DNA of 64,000 nt, taken from NCBI RefSeq assembly GCF_000145615.1, contig NC_014410.1, positions 910,001 through 974,000 of the forward strand, in the 5' to 3' direction. Positions 45,572-54,805 of the stretch are shown in pieces (the stretch's first letter is position 1; each line of letters begins with the position of its first letter). The notes beneath the pieces are model-generated. The model searched no databases. It saw only the letters and a program-made list of their open reading frames with translations, and was not told the DNA's origin. The translations under genes and the position numbers were made by a program. Source of the DNA: Thermoanaerobacterium thermosaccharolyticum DSM 571 (GTDB lineage: Bacteria > Bacillota > Thermoanaerobacteria > Thermoanaerobacterales > Thermoanaerobacteraceae).

Positions 45572-47748
45572 TGGAGGAGAAAATATACGAGAGTTTCGCT
45601 GAGAATAGCAGCAACGTTTCTCTTTTTCTCTTTACTATAGGGCCAGTACAGCAATTTATTTCTCAAGCGAGAAAGACCCAGGATTTATTTATGGGAAGTT
45701 TTTTGCTTTCATATTTAACTTTTATTGGTATGGAAGAAGTAATTGATAGGTATGGTCCTAAAAGCATAATTTATCCTAATCTTTCTGCTCAGCCTTTAAT
45801 GGAATGGCATTTGAAAAGATGTAATATAAACAGGAAATCTTCTATTTCGTCATTTATTGATCAGCCTACGATTCCTAATAGATTTGTGGCTTTGATACCA
45901 GAAAGTGAAGAAAGTAAAATAATAAAATTGGCACATAAAATGGAGGATATTGTTAGAAAAAAATGGAAAGAGATGGTTGATATAGTTTTAAATAAGTTTA
46001 AATTAATAGATAAAATTAGGTTAGATAAGAAAGATGAGGATTGTAATGCAGTAATAAAAAAACAGACACTAGATTTTCCTGAAATTTACTGGGTAGCTAT
46101 GCCTTTTAAAAAAGATGGAAGATATATTACTGAAGAGGACTTTAAAGATTTCTTTGAGGAAGTCCAAAAAGAAAACGTTGGTTTAATCTATCACCTTGGC
46201 TATTCTGCCCTTGAAAAGTCTATGGGTATAAGAAAAAATTTGAGGAATTTTAGCCAAATCAATGAATATGGGAAGAAATGTAATATATGCGGTACAAAAG
46301 AGGGAGTAATAAAGGCAGGAATGGGGAGTTTACAAGTAGGTAAATACATAAGTGAAAAAGAGGCACTTTGTATACCTTGTTTTGTTAAAAGAGCTTTGGA
46401 TAAATATTTAGGTGATAAGGTTGATGGTAAATTTATAGACTATACTTTTCCATCTACTGCAGAAATGGCTTCATCTAATTTTAAAAAGAGAGCTTTGAAA
46501 GATGCAGAAGTACAGTTTAATGCATATATTGATGATATTAAAAAAATAGTTGGAGAAAATGTGCTAAGACAAATACAAGTTAAGCCTTTGAACAAAATTG
46601 AAGGTGATTTTAATAATGTTGTAAATATCGAGGGAGAATGGTTTTTTGAGGAAAATTTATGTACAGAAAATATCAAAAAGCAGTTTGGTATTGAAATAGA
46701 TGATAAAGAAATAGAGGATTTGAGAAAATCACTTAAACAAATTACAGACAAAGTAGGGGAGCCTAATCCTTACTACGCCGTTGTTTTATTTGATGGAGAT
46801 AATATGGGAGAATGGCTTGCAGGTAAATTGTTACACAACTTTGAGCATATATATGGTTCTGATTTATGGAATAAATTACCTAATAAAGTGAAAGAAGAGT
46901 TAAAAACATCTATAAAGAATAAACTTCTTGCTCCTACGATCCACTCTTTAATTTCACTATCTTTGAGAAATTATAGTCTTGAGTTCGTAAAGAAAATAGT
47001 TGAAGATGATCATTTAGGTAAACTAATTTATTCAGGTGGAGACGATGTGCTTGCTTTCGTTAATTTAAAAGATCTATTTGAAGTGATGAGAAGATTAAGA
47101 GCAGCCTTTTCAGGACATATAAAGATAGAAAATAATGAAATCAAAGTAGATTGGAGTAATAACACAGGTTTTGTTGAAAAAGATGGAAAATTACTTTTAA
47201 CAATGGGCAAGAACGCAACTGCGTCTTGTGGGGTAGTGATTGCTCATTATAAAACGCCGTTAAAAATGGTTATGGATAAAGTAAGAGAAACAGAAAAAAA
47301 AGCCAAAAGCAATACTGAGAAGGATAGTTTTGCTATTTCATTATTGAAGCGTTCAGGAGAAGAAAAAATAATAGTAAGCAAGTGGAAATACGGTGATATG
47401 GATGTTCTGGAGATATTGAAAGAATTATCGTACCTCTTTAGAAGGAATCAAAGTGGGGTGCGAATTTCTAGAAGAATAGTTTATACTCTAGCAGAAGAAT
47501 TTGCGAAACTTAAAGATAAATGCGGAAATTATATTGCCGAAACGGGTATTATTAATACGGAGATAAAAAGAGTTGTTTTAAGAGCCGTCGATACTGTTAG
47601 TGGAAATATCGGGAAAGAAGAAAAAAAGAATATTTCTAAAGAAATCTCCGATGTACTTAAAAATTTATATCACAAATATGATGATGATATTGACAATTTC
47701 TTAAAACTAATCGAAATATCTGCTTTTATCGGAAAGGAGGGAGAATAG
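45568..47748 (+). CDS. cmr2: Type III-B CRISPR Cas10/Cmr2, cyclase-competent, no HD domain
   Basis: This 726-aa large subunit begins LFLFTIGPVQQFISQARKTQDL, so the first Palm domain comes almost at the N-terminus and there is no HD nuclease domain ahead of it. A zinc finger follows (CNICGTKEG ... CIPCF, ~residues 239-275), then DGDNMGEWLAG (~409) and the cyclase motif YSGGDDVLAF (~490). It should make cyclic oligoadenylates on target RNA binding but lacks the HD DNase. ATG 45568 or 45571 overlaps the cmr1 stop; the cmr3 GTG overlaps its own stop. Confidence 0.93.
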   Translation: MMEEKIYESFAENSSNVSLFLFTIGPVQQFISQARKTQDLFMGSFLLSYLTFIGMEEVIDRYGPKSIIYPNLSAQPLMEWHLKRCNINRKSSISSFIDQPTIPNRFVALIPESEESKIIKLAHKMEDIVRKKWKEMVDIVLNKFKLIDKIRLDKKDEDCNAVIKKQTLDFPEIYWVAMPFKKDGRYITEEDFKDFFEEVQKENVGLIYHLGYSALEKSMGIRKNLRNFSQINEYGKKCNICGTKEGVIKAGMGSLQVGKYISEKEALCIPCFVKRALDKYLGDKVDGKFIDYTFPSTAEMASSNFKKRALKDAEVQFNAYIDDIKKIVGENVLRQIQVKPLNKIEGDFNNVVNIEGEWFFEENLCTENIKKQFGIEIDDKEIEDLRKSLKQITDKVGEPNPYYAVVLFDGDNMGEWLAGKLLHNFEHIYGSDLWNKLPNKVKEELKTSIKNKLLAPTIHSLISLSLRNYSLEFVKKIVEDDHLGKLIYSGGDDVLAFVNLKDLFEVMRRLRAAFSGHIKIENNEIKVDWSNNTGFVEKDGKLLLTMGKNATASCGVVIAHYKTPLKMVMDKVRETEKKAKSNTEKDSFAISLLKRSGEEKIIVSKWKYGDMDVLEILKELSYLFRRNQSGVRISRRIVYTLAEEFAKLKDKCGNYIAETGIINTEIKRVVLRAVDTVSGNIGKEEKKNISKEISDVLKNLYHKYDDDIDNFLKLIEISAFIGKEGE

Positions 47749-48833
47749 TGCTTATAAAAATAAAACCGTTGGATACTTTATTCTTTAGAACGCCGAAGCC
47801 TTTTTTTAAAGGAGAAGATACGTGGTCTGATTCTTTTTTTCCGCCTTATCCGTCTACTGTTTATGGGGCGGTAAGAAGCTATTTGATCTTTAAAAACGGC
47901 ACTTTGGAAGATTTTTATAATGGTAAATATAGGGATATAATAGGAACTCAAGAAGAAAAAGGTAAGATTGTTATAAAAGGTCCTTTCTTAGCAGAAAATG
48001 GGAAATCTATTTTTAAAGTACCTTATGATCTGGTATGCTTAAAAGGAGACAACGAAACTTTACATTATTTACAATTTCGTAAAAAACCTTCTTTAATGAT
48101 TAGTAACTATAATCTTGATAATGCACTTCTATGGAGAAGAGAAGGAGTTGTAGATAATAGTGAGGGGTGGCTTAACTTTATAGATTTTAAGGAGTATCTA
48201 ACATTAAAAGCAGAAGAGTTTTCTTATATAGAAAGTAAGAGCTATTTTGAAGAAGAGGACAAAATTGGCATTAATATTGATGAAAACACTAAGAGTTCAA
48301 AATATGGGCATTTATACAGAATTTCAATGATAAGACTTAAAGAGAATGCCGAACTTATTGTAGAAATAGAAGGGATAGATAGTTTTGATGAAAAAGGTGT
48401 TTTGCAACTTGGTGGAAAGGCCAGAGCAGCTGTTTTTGAGAAAGGCGAAGATGTTTTTAATGATTTAAAAAATTTAAAATTTAATTTAAACGATGGTTTG
48501 TTCAAGATTTATCTTGCTACTCCAGCAATTTTTAAAAAAGGCTGGTTGCCTTATTGGATAAATGAAAATACCTTAATAGGAGAATTTAAGGGCATAAAAC
48601 TAAAACTTCTTGCGTGTGCTATTGGAAAGCCGATTTTTATCGGGGGCTGGGATATAGCACAGGGTAATTCCAAGCCATTAAACAAAGCAGTTCCGGCAGG
48701 AAGTGTGTATTATTTTGAACTCCTTAATGACATGGACTTAAATACGTTAAAAGAGGCTTTCCACTTTAAGAATATTTCTGACGAAAAGGCTGAAGAGGGG
48801 TTTGGGTTATCATTTATAGGGGAGGTAAGATGA
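47748..48833 (+). CDS. cmr3: Type III-B CRISPR RAMP protein Cmr3
   Basis: This 361-aa protein has a GTG start overlapping the cmr2 stop by one base, behind AAAGGAGGG. IKPLDTLFFRTPKPFFKGED, the PPYPSTVYGAVRSYL motif and the C-terminal PAGSVYYFEL and GFGLSFIGEV are classical Cmr3 features. It binds the 5' tag of the crRNA and contacts Cmr2. Confidence 0.93.
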   Translation: MLIKIKPLDTLFFRTPKPFFKGEDTWSDSFFPPYPSTVYGAVRSYLIFKNGTLEDFYNGKYRDIIGTQEEKGKIVIKGPFLAENGKSIFKVPYDLVCLKGDNETLHYLQFRKKPSLMISNYNLDNALLWRREGVVDNSEGWLNFIDFKEYLTLKAEEFSYIESKSYFEEEDKIGINIDENTKSSKYGHLYRISMIRLKENAELIVEIEGIDSFDEKGVLQLGGKARAAVFEKGEDVFNDLKNLKFNLNDGLFKIYLATPAIFKKGWLPYWINENTLIGEFKGIKLKLLACAIGKPIFIGGWDIAQGNSKPLNKAVPAGSVYYFELLNDMDLNTLKEAFHFKNISDEKAEEGFGLSFIGEVR

Positions 48834-50047
48834 TGAAAAGGATAATAACTATGGTGGGCACTTCGATTTTTGAAAATTACAAGGAGCAACATAAAGATGT
48901 TGGATTTGCCAAACTTGTAGAAAATTTAAGAAATATAGAGGCTTACAAATATAATGAAGAAATTGATAGAATTAGAGAAATAAAAGAAAAATTGAATAGA
49001 TGGATAAACAAGAGTAATGATGAAGACAAAGAAGATATTTCAGCTGAGATAAAAAGCATAATAAGATTAAAAGAGCAATTTAAGGATTATGTCGAAATGT
49101 ATTTTCTATGCTCTGATACTATTCTAAGTAAGGTTGCAGGAGAAATTTTGGAGGAATTTATTTTTAATAATATGAATATGTTTAATGACATAGATATTAA
49201 AAATAATAGTATAGTTATAGTTGAAAGTCTTGTGGTCGATGATGGAGAGAAATTTAAAAAGGGAATGAATCATCTCGTTGATAAGGTTTATAGTATAGCA
49301 AATGAGTACTGGGACGATGTAGTTATAAATATTACTGGAGGCTTTAAAGCTACCATTCCTTATTTAACTATCCTTGCTCAAGTAAATAAATGCCCTATTT
49401 ATTATATTTTTGAAACAACTGATGCGCTCATAAAAATTCCATATATTCCTATTAACATAAATTGGGATATTTTTGAGAAAAATGAAAAATTTTTTATGGG
49501 CATTGAAAAAGGCGAAATTAAAGAATTTCCGAAAGGCTTAAATAATGTAGATGATTTAATGAGTATAATTAGCAAGGAAGACATTATCCATTTTAATCCA
49601 CTTGGAGTAACATTGTGGGAAAAATACAAAGAAAGATTTGAGCTATTTTACGTATCAAAGGTGGCAAAAGAATATATTAGTTTAAATCGAGAAAAGAGAC
49701 AAATGTTAGATAATTATCTTATGAAACTTAAGAAAGATTTGGAAGAAAATCCTTCGCATTCTAAACTTCATCATGAATTAAAGGGGATAGATATAAAAAA
49801 TTTTGACTGCTTTAAAGACGGGCATATAAGAATGTTGTATCAAATGAAAAAGAGAAAAACACGTTATGGAGTTGAAAAATTAGATGTTTATGTAGGAGAT
49901 ATTGCAATAGATAGTGATGTTCATAATGCCGAAAGCGAATATGTCGGGCGATTTAAAAATAACTTGAGTAAAATAGAAGATTTAAGTAAGTATGAAGTTT
50001 ACCGTATAGAAAAACAAAGTAAAAGAAATATTGAAGGAGGTATATGA
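48833..50047 (+). CDS. CARF-RelE-like fusion effector (Cami1-like)
   Basis: This 404-aa protein starts at ATG 48833 (or 48830) behind GGGGAGGT. The N-terminal CARF domain has IITMVGTSIFENY and VVINITGGFKATIPYLTIL (~residue 165), resembling the APE2256/TIGR02619 type. The C-terminal ~130 residues look like a RelE/ParE toxin: LDNYLMKLKKDLEENPSH, LHHELKGIDIKNFDCFKDG, HIRMLYQMKKRK and LDVYVGDI. This domain pair is known from Cami1, a cyclic-oligoadenylate-activated, ribosome-dependent mRNA interferase. It sits inside the operon between cmr3 and cmr4, which ties it to the complex. The RelE assignment is by pattern, not by alignment. Confidence 0.72.
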   Translation: MKRIITMVGTSIFENYKEQHKDVGFAKLVENLRNIEAYKYNEEIDRIREIKEKLNRWINKSNDEDKEDISAEIKSIIRLKEQFKDYVEMYFLCSDTILSKVAGEILEEFIFNNMNMFNDIDIKNNSIVIVESLVVDDGEKFKKGMNHLVDKVYSIANEYWDDVVINITGGFKATIPYLTILAQVNKCPIYYIFETTDALIKIPYIPININWDIFEKNEKFFMGIEKGEIKEFPKGLNNVDDLMSIISKEDIIHFNPLGVTLWEKYKERFELFYVSKVAKEYISLNREKRQMLDNYLMKLKKDLEENPSHSKLHHELKGIDIKNFDCFKDGHIRMLYQMKKRKTRYGVEKLDVYVGDIAIDSDVHNAESEYVGRFKNNLSKIEDLSKYEVYRIEKQSKRNIEGGI

Positions 50048-50048
50048 C

Positions 50049-51047
50049 ATGTTTCTAAAATTTAAACCATTTTTCTTGATCGCTGAAACCCCGCTTCATC
50101 CAGGAAGCGGAGATGAAATTGGTATTGTGGATCTTCCAATTCAGAGGGAGAGGTATACGAATTTTCCTAAAATTGAGGCTTCAAGCATAAAAGGGTGTAT
50201 GAGAGAAGCTTTTAAAAATTCGCTAAGATTAAAAAATGAAATAGATGATGAAAAAAGGAAAAAATATGTAAAGTTGATTTTCGGGCCTGAAAACGGAAAT
50301 GAGCATGCTGGTGCTCTAGCCTTTATGGATGCAAAAATTCTCTTTTTTCCTGTTAAGTCTTTAAAAGGTATTTTTGCGTGGATTACTTGCCCTCAGGTGC
50401 TAGAAAGATTTAAAAAAGATATGGGGATTGCAAAAGCGGATTTAAAAGATTTTCCAACTAGCATACAGGAATATACATTACCTAAAAAGTCGAACATCAT
50501 AATATCAAAAGATTTAAATCATCTGGATTCATCGAAAATTGTATTGGAAGAATTTACATTTGATGTTACAGAGCAACAGGACACAGGAGAACTTGCTAAA
50601 TGGTTTGCGCAAAGAATATTTCCTTCGCAAGAGCCGGATGATTCTTACAAATATTGGAGAGAAAAACTTGAAAAAGACCTTGTGATACTTCCAGACGATG
50701 AATTTGCTGAGTTCGTTTCAACATCTACCGAAATCATCGCAAGGACAGTTATTAACGATGATACTGGGACAGCTGATAATTTATGGTTTGAAGAATATTT
50801 GCCGCAAGATACGATTTTATATTCAATTGCTATGGCCACAGCTGTTAGAATTAAGGATGAGAATGAAAAAAGGCCATTTAGTGCTAATACTTCGGAAGAA
50901 GAAGCTGAAAAAGTAATTGATTGCTTTAAGAAGGGCATTCTTTCTACTAAAGTCATTCAAATTGGAGGAAATCAGACTATTGGTAAAGGATTTACGAGGA
51001 TAAAGTTTTTAGAGGAGGTGACAACAGAATGTCCGAGCAAACCATGA
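50049..51047 (+). CDS. cmr4: Type III-B CRISPR RAMP protein Cmr4
   Basis: This 332-aa backbone RAMP (Cas7-like) shows FFLIAETPLHPGSGDEIGIVDLPIQRERYT, SSIKGCMREAF, ALAFMDAKILFFPVKSLKGIFAWITCP and a C-terminal IGGNQTIGKGF. The Asp in GIVDLPIQRE lies in the loop that positions the target-RNA cleaving residue of Cmr4. ATG 50049 follows GGAGG, 1 nt past the preceding stop. It overlaps cmr5 by 19 nt. Confidence 0.93.
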   Translation: MFLKFKPFFLIAETPLHPGSGDEIGIVDLPIQRERYTNFPKIEASSIKGCMREAFKNSLRLKNEIDDEKRKKYVKLIFGPENGNEHAGALAFMDAKILFFPVKSLKGIFAWITCPQVLERFKKDMGIAKADLKDFPTSIQEYTLPKKSNIIISKDLNHLDSSKIVLEEFTFDVTEQQDTGELAKWFAQRIFPSQEPDDSYKYWREKLEKDLVILPDDEFAEFVSTSTEIIARTVINDDTGTADNLWFEEYLPQDTILYSIAMATAVRIKDENEKRPFSANTSEEEAEKVIDCFKKGILSTKVIQIGGNQTIGKGFTRIKFLEEVTTECPSKP

Positions 51048-51631
51048 TTAATAAATTAGAAAAAGGAAGAGCAGAATTTGCTTACAATTGTGTCAGTGAT
51101 GCTAAAAAATTTAGAAGTAATAATGGAAATGTGGAGAAAGTATTAAATGAATTTTTAGAAACTATTAGAAATAATATAGGAAAAAATGCGGATGTCGATG
51201 AAAAGCAGAAGCTTTTAGAGCGTTTTGATCAAATATTTAAAGAGCCAGATAAATATATAGTGAAGGAAAACTTTGCTAATCTAGAGGATGATATTAAAAA
51301 GGCTTTGGAAAAGTATTCGAAATTTCTTGAAAACTATCGCTCGTATGCTCGAAAAATCCCTACTATGATCCTCACCAATGGACTTGGACAAACTGTTGCT
51401 TTTGTTAGTAGTAAATCTGAAAAAGAAACCGCATATAAGTTGCTTTACACACAGATTACAGAATATATAAAAAGCAGTTGTACCTCAAGGATTACGATGC
51501 CCCAAGAGAAAAATGACTTAGTAGAATGGGTAATTTCTTGTAATTCTACAGAATATCGTTATATTACTAGTGAAGTACTTGCTTTTTTAAATTGGCTTAG
51601 AAGGCTTGCAGAGGGACTGATTGAAAAATGA
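51029..51631 (+). CDS. cmr5: Type III-B CRISPR small subunit Cmr5
   Basis: This 200-aa all-alpha protein (somewhat longer than usual) starts MSEQTMINKLEKGRAEFAY. It contains YRSYARKIPTMILTNGLGQTVAFV, the Cmr5 hallmark, and YITSEVLAFLNWLRRLAEG at the end. It lines the inner filament of the complex. ATG 51029 follows GAGGAGGTG inside the end of cmr4. Confidence 0.92.
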   Translation: MSEQTMINKLEKGRAEFAYNCVSDAKKFRSNNGNVEKVLNEFLETIRNNIGKNADVDEKQKLLERFDQIFKEPDKYIVKENFANLEDDIKKALEKYSKFLENYRSYARKIPTMILTNGLGQTVAFVSSKSEKETAYKLLYTQITEYIKSSCTSRITMPQEKNDLVEWVISCNSTEYRYITSEVLAFLNWLRRLAEGLIEK

Positions 51632-52497
51632 AACAACGCAAAGATACAAACTATGAGTTTTATAATCCGCTAGACACAGCTACACTTTTGACTGAGGAAA
51701 TTCAGAAAATTTCTATGTATAAGGGAGATTCAAAAGAAGAAAAAAGTTTTCATTATACTTCATCGGGTTTTACCAAAAATCCAGCACTTATTTTCGGAAA
51801 GCTCATTCCGCATTCTTTTGAAATAAAAGATGGAACAAAAAAGCTAAAAGAAGATAATAAACAAGAATATTTGAAATTGGTAATCAATGAAATAGAGAAG
51901 ACGAGCAATGAAATACTATATATTTCTGCCCGATTTAAAAATTTAATAAAAAGTTTAGAAAATTGTGGATATAAGGTTGATAATTTTCATGCAGCGCCTT
52001 CCTGGCGCCTTGTTGTTGGTCTTGGCTCTTCTCATTCACAAGAGACATCGATGACGCTGCATCATATTTATGGGATTCCATATATACCAGGAAGTGCATT
52101 AAAAGGTGTTACGAGGCATTGGGTAATCCTGAGTAGATTTAACAATGATGAACAGCAAGCTTTACAAAATCAAAAATTTAGGGAAATTTTCGGTACTCAA
52201 GAAAATGAAGGTAAAATTATATTTTTTGACGCATACCCATGTAGCGAAATTAAATTAAAAATTGATATAATGAATCCCCACTACCCTCAGTATTATTCGG
52301 GTTCTGAGTTTCCAACTGATTGTCAATTACCCAATCCTATTAAGTTTTTAACAGTGGAAAAAACGGATTTTAATTTTTGTTTGGCAACTAAACATCAAGA
52401 GCTGCTTTCAGATGCTTTAAGTTGGGTTAGAGAAGCATTGACTCAACATGGTATTGGAGCTAAAACCTCCGTTGGCTATGGTTTTTTTGAAGTTTAA
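51628..52497 (+). CDS. cmr6: Type III-B CRISPR RAMP protein Cmr6
   Basis: This 289-aa terminal Cas7-like RAMP has WRLVVGLGSSHSQETSMTLHHIYGIPYIPGSALKG, FGTQENEGKIIFFDAYP and HGIGAKTSVGYGFFEV, all diagnostic. It overlaps the cmr5 stop by 4 nt. No cas6, cas1 or cas2 follows; two bases after its stop codon a manC fragment begins. Confidence 0.93.
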   Translation: MKQRKDTNYEFYNPLDTATLLTEEIQKISMYKGDSKEEKSFHYTSSGFTKNPALIFGKLIPHSFEIKDGTKKLKEDNKQEYLKLVINEIEKTSNEILYISARFKNLIKSLENCGYKVDNFHAAPSWRLVVGLGSSHSQETSMTLHHIYGIPYIPGSALKGVTRHWVILSRFNNDEQQALQNQKFREIFGTQENEGKIIFFDAYPCSEIKLKIDIMNPHYPQYYSGSEFPTDCQLPNPIKFLTVEKTDFNFCLATKHQELLSDALSWVREALTQHGIGAKTSVGYGFFEV

Positions 52498-52499
52498 GT

Positions 52500-52586
52500 A
52501 TCACAGGTAGCGAGAAGCTCATCGCTACATTGGGTATAAAAGACGTAATAATTGTGGATACGGAGAGAAAAACGAAGTATTTATGA
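52500..52586 (+). pseudogene. manC 3'-end fragment 2
   Basis: ITGSEKLIATLGIKDVIIVDTE matches the intact ManC stretch ITGSDKLIATLGIEDVIVVDTE (about residues 307-328), then jumps to a short end resembling the ManC terminus (TKYL, stop), so ~20 codons are deleted internally. It abuts the cmr6 stop codon, marking a recombination junction. Confidence 0.72.
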
Positions 52587-52684
52587 AGGGACATATTAGT
52601 TGGTGAATACTTTTTACACAACAAAAGTTAAAGATGTCCAAAAAGTATATTAGCATAATTTTTTGAACATGAGGTTTTAGTATC

Positions 52685-53400
52685 ATGCAAAGAAAAAGAA
52701 TGAATATTGAAAGTGAGATCCTTAAAAGGTTTGTGGAGGTAGCACATAAATATGGTTATAATGTATTTAAAGGACAAGGAAAAGACAACCGGATAATTAT
52801 TGATGGTAACACCTACTTTCAGTTTGGTGACCTAAGGGTTGATACTGAAACTTATCACATTGTGATTGAAGCAGAAAGCGCTGGTGGTGTTACGAACCTA
52901 GTTAAATATTGGTATTGTTTAGAAAAAAATCTAGATATCATAAAAAAAGCCTATTGTCCTTTTTCATGTGTTTCATCAAAGTAGCGAAGCGGATTATGGA
53001 TCCCATTTATCTCTTTGGCGTTTCCGAGAACGGTTTACACGAAATGGCATATTTTAGTCTCTAGCGGCTTATTGAGGGAATCCTGCTTTTGAGCATGACC
53101 GCTTAGTAAAGAATTCCACGAATATAATCGTTTTACAGCAATGGCACTTAAGGCAGGAATTGAATGGCATTTGGCGTTGAAAAATTACGATTATGTAACT
53201 ATTACATTTTTTCTGATGCGAAAGAGCGGAGTACCAGGTCAGAGGTTGGTTTTAAAGATAGTTTTGAGGAATATATACTTTGTAAATTAAATATGGGTTT
53301 TTCACGACGAGAATGGACAACATTTTATTCCGAAAGATTTCGCATTGGAGAAAATTTTAAAGGAAAATCAAATTAACTTGTTTTAGTTAAGATTACTTTG
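52685..53400 (+). pseudogene. Broken hypothetical gene, possibly PD-(D/E)XK-like
   Basis: From ATG 52685 the frame reads FVEVAHKYGYNVFKGQGKDN, YFQFGDLRVDTETYHIVIEAESAGGVTNLVKYW and then shifts in an A-run near 52950. The next piece, KPIVLFHVFHQSSEADYGSH, is in another frame, and EFHEYNRFTAMALKAGIEWHLAL (~53110-53175) in a third. DLRVD...VIEAESAGG could be a degenerate nuclease core. It is dead as sequenced; family unknown. Confidence 0.5.
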
Positions 53401-53476
53401 CAAACGATGAATTCAAAAACATTTATTTATGATTTGTTTTTGAATATTAAGACTGGTTGGAGGTGAATTAAACAAA

Positions 53477-54139
53477 ATGGAAAGAACAATAAGAGAATTT
53501 CTTGATATTGTTCATGAAGAAATTAAAGATATTGTGGCCGTGAGTGTTCAAGATAATCCTAGTTACCATACGATAAGGAAAGTAAGTGTTAAATTACGTT
53601 TTTTGCTGGTAGAAGGGAATTTACAAAAAGCATGGAAAATAGTTGGCTTTCAAAAGGAACCTCAAATTTTAGTGCATCCTCTTCTTGCTGGGAAAGGAGA
53701 TCATTTAAAAGATGGAGTGATATCTATAGGAGGGGGAGCTCGTATTAGTGGAATACAAATTATGGGGATTCATATTCATCATAGAGCTTTAAGTGATGAG
53801 GAAATCAAAGCTAATTATGAAAGAGAAAAGACGATTATTAATGCTCTGCCTGTACCTATTGGGCTTCGGGCTTTTTTAGATGGTACGCCATTAAAAATAG
53901 GTAACTATAAACCCATGACTAGGAGGCAAATTATCAAATATGTTGCTAATAAACTTGGTGGCGTTCATTTTGATGAAAAAGATAGAGACCAAAATGTAGA
54001 GTTACTTAGACAACAAATTAGAGTATTGGAGCAGGAACCAATTTACTTTGAAGTACTAACATATGCTCAGCAGATTGCTGAGTCGCCTGATATAAAACGA
54101 TTATTAGAAAAAATAGAAGAATTACTACCTGGTTGTTAA
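53477..54139 (+). CDS. Unrecognised 220-aa protein
   Basis: The ATG at 53477 lies 11 nt after GGAGGTG. The protein is cytoplasmic, mixed alpha/beta, with a glycine-rich middle (VISIGGGARISGIQIMGIHIHHRAL) and a possible coiled coil near residues 160-190. I do not know the family. It is an intact frame among broken genes between the Cmr operon and the Shango-like system, so it may be a defence-island passenger. Confidence 0.6.
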   Translation: MERTIREFLDIVHEEIKDIVAVSVQDNPSYHTIRKVSVKLRFLLVEGNLQKAWKIVGFQKEPQILVHPLLAGKGDHLKDGVISIGGGARISGIQIMGIHIHHRALSDEEIKANYEREKTIINALPVPIGLRAFLDGTPLKIGNYKPMTRRQIIKYVANKLGGVHFDEKDRDQNVELLRQQIRVLEQEPIYFEVLTYAQQIAESPDIKRLLEKIEELLPGC

Positions 54140-54308
54140 TTTTTAAGAATAATGAAAATACAAGAATTTTGCTTCTCAAGAAAAGTAAAAGTAGAGATGT
54201 AAAAATAGAAGATCGTAATTTAAAGAAATTTAAGAAATAATTTTGCGAATGTTAATTCAATAAAACAAAATTCTACAGAATTATTAAAGTATAAAAATGG
54301 AGGAGAAA

Positions 54309-54620
54309 ATGTTAGCCCGTTTTGTAGAACAGGATAAAGAAATAAAAAAGCTTTTTTATAAGAAAATCAAAGAAAAAGAAGAAAGAGAGAAACAAAAACA
54401 TTTAGACAAGATTAGTGAAGGTTTTTTTGGCTGGTTATTAGAACCTATTGCAGATGTCGCTTATACATGGAGACGCATTTCTGAAAAAGAACAGGGAAGT
54501 AGCGGAGAAAATTCAGTTGGTTGGGCACTACATTTATGGCTTCCAGGCGATGCAGTTATTGTAAATGACCTTGTTTTAGAGGTAGAGCCTGATGAGTTTA
54601 TACAAGTCGATCACCTTTAG
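54309..54620 (+). pseudogene. NERD-domain protein, truncated
   Basis: The 103-aa frame has a charged N-terminal helix, then SVGWALHLWLPGDAVIVNDLVLEVEPDEFIQVDHL. This resembles the first half of a NERD (nuclease-related) domain, where a Q-x-DH motif is followed by more catalytic sequence. Here a TAG comes right after DHL, so the nuclease core is cut off. The preferred start is ATG 54309 behind GGAGGAG, which also serves as the earlier ATG 54297 codon region. Confidence 0.5.
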
Positions 54621-54631
54621 ATATAAACAAG

Positions 54632-54683
54632 TATAAGAAAGAAGAATTATTAGAATTTATAAGAAAGAAGAATTATTAGAATT
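54632..54683 (+). repeat. 26-bp perfect tandem duplication in an Rpn-like relic
   Basis: TATAAGAAAGAAGAATTATT plus six bases (26 bp) occurs twice in a row (54632-54657, 54658-54683). In one frame the surroundings read DINKYKKEELLE and ELENLIASVFLLEQ, reminiscent of Rpn/PDDEXK transposase-like proteins. The duplication is not a multiple of three and shifts the frame. Confidence 0.5.
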
Positions 54684-54805
54684 AGAAAACTTAATAGCTT
54701 CTGTGTTTTTATTAGAACAAAAAGGTGCTATAGAAAGTAGTGCCTTTATTTATTATGTAATATTTGTTGACAAATACAAATATATCGAATTTTTCTTGAT
54801 ATTTG

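Noticed and set aside
53164-53376. 70-aa open frame as a gene
   Set aside because: It is in a different frame from the coding pieces of the broken 52685 gene and starts mid-relic without a ribosome binding site.
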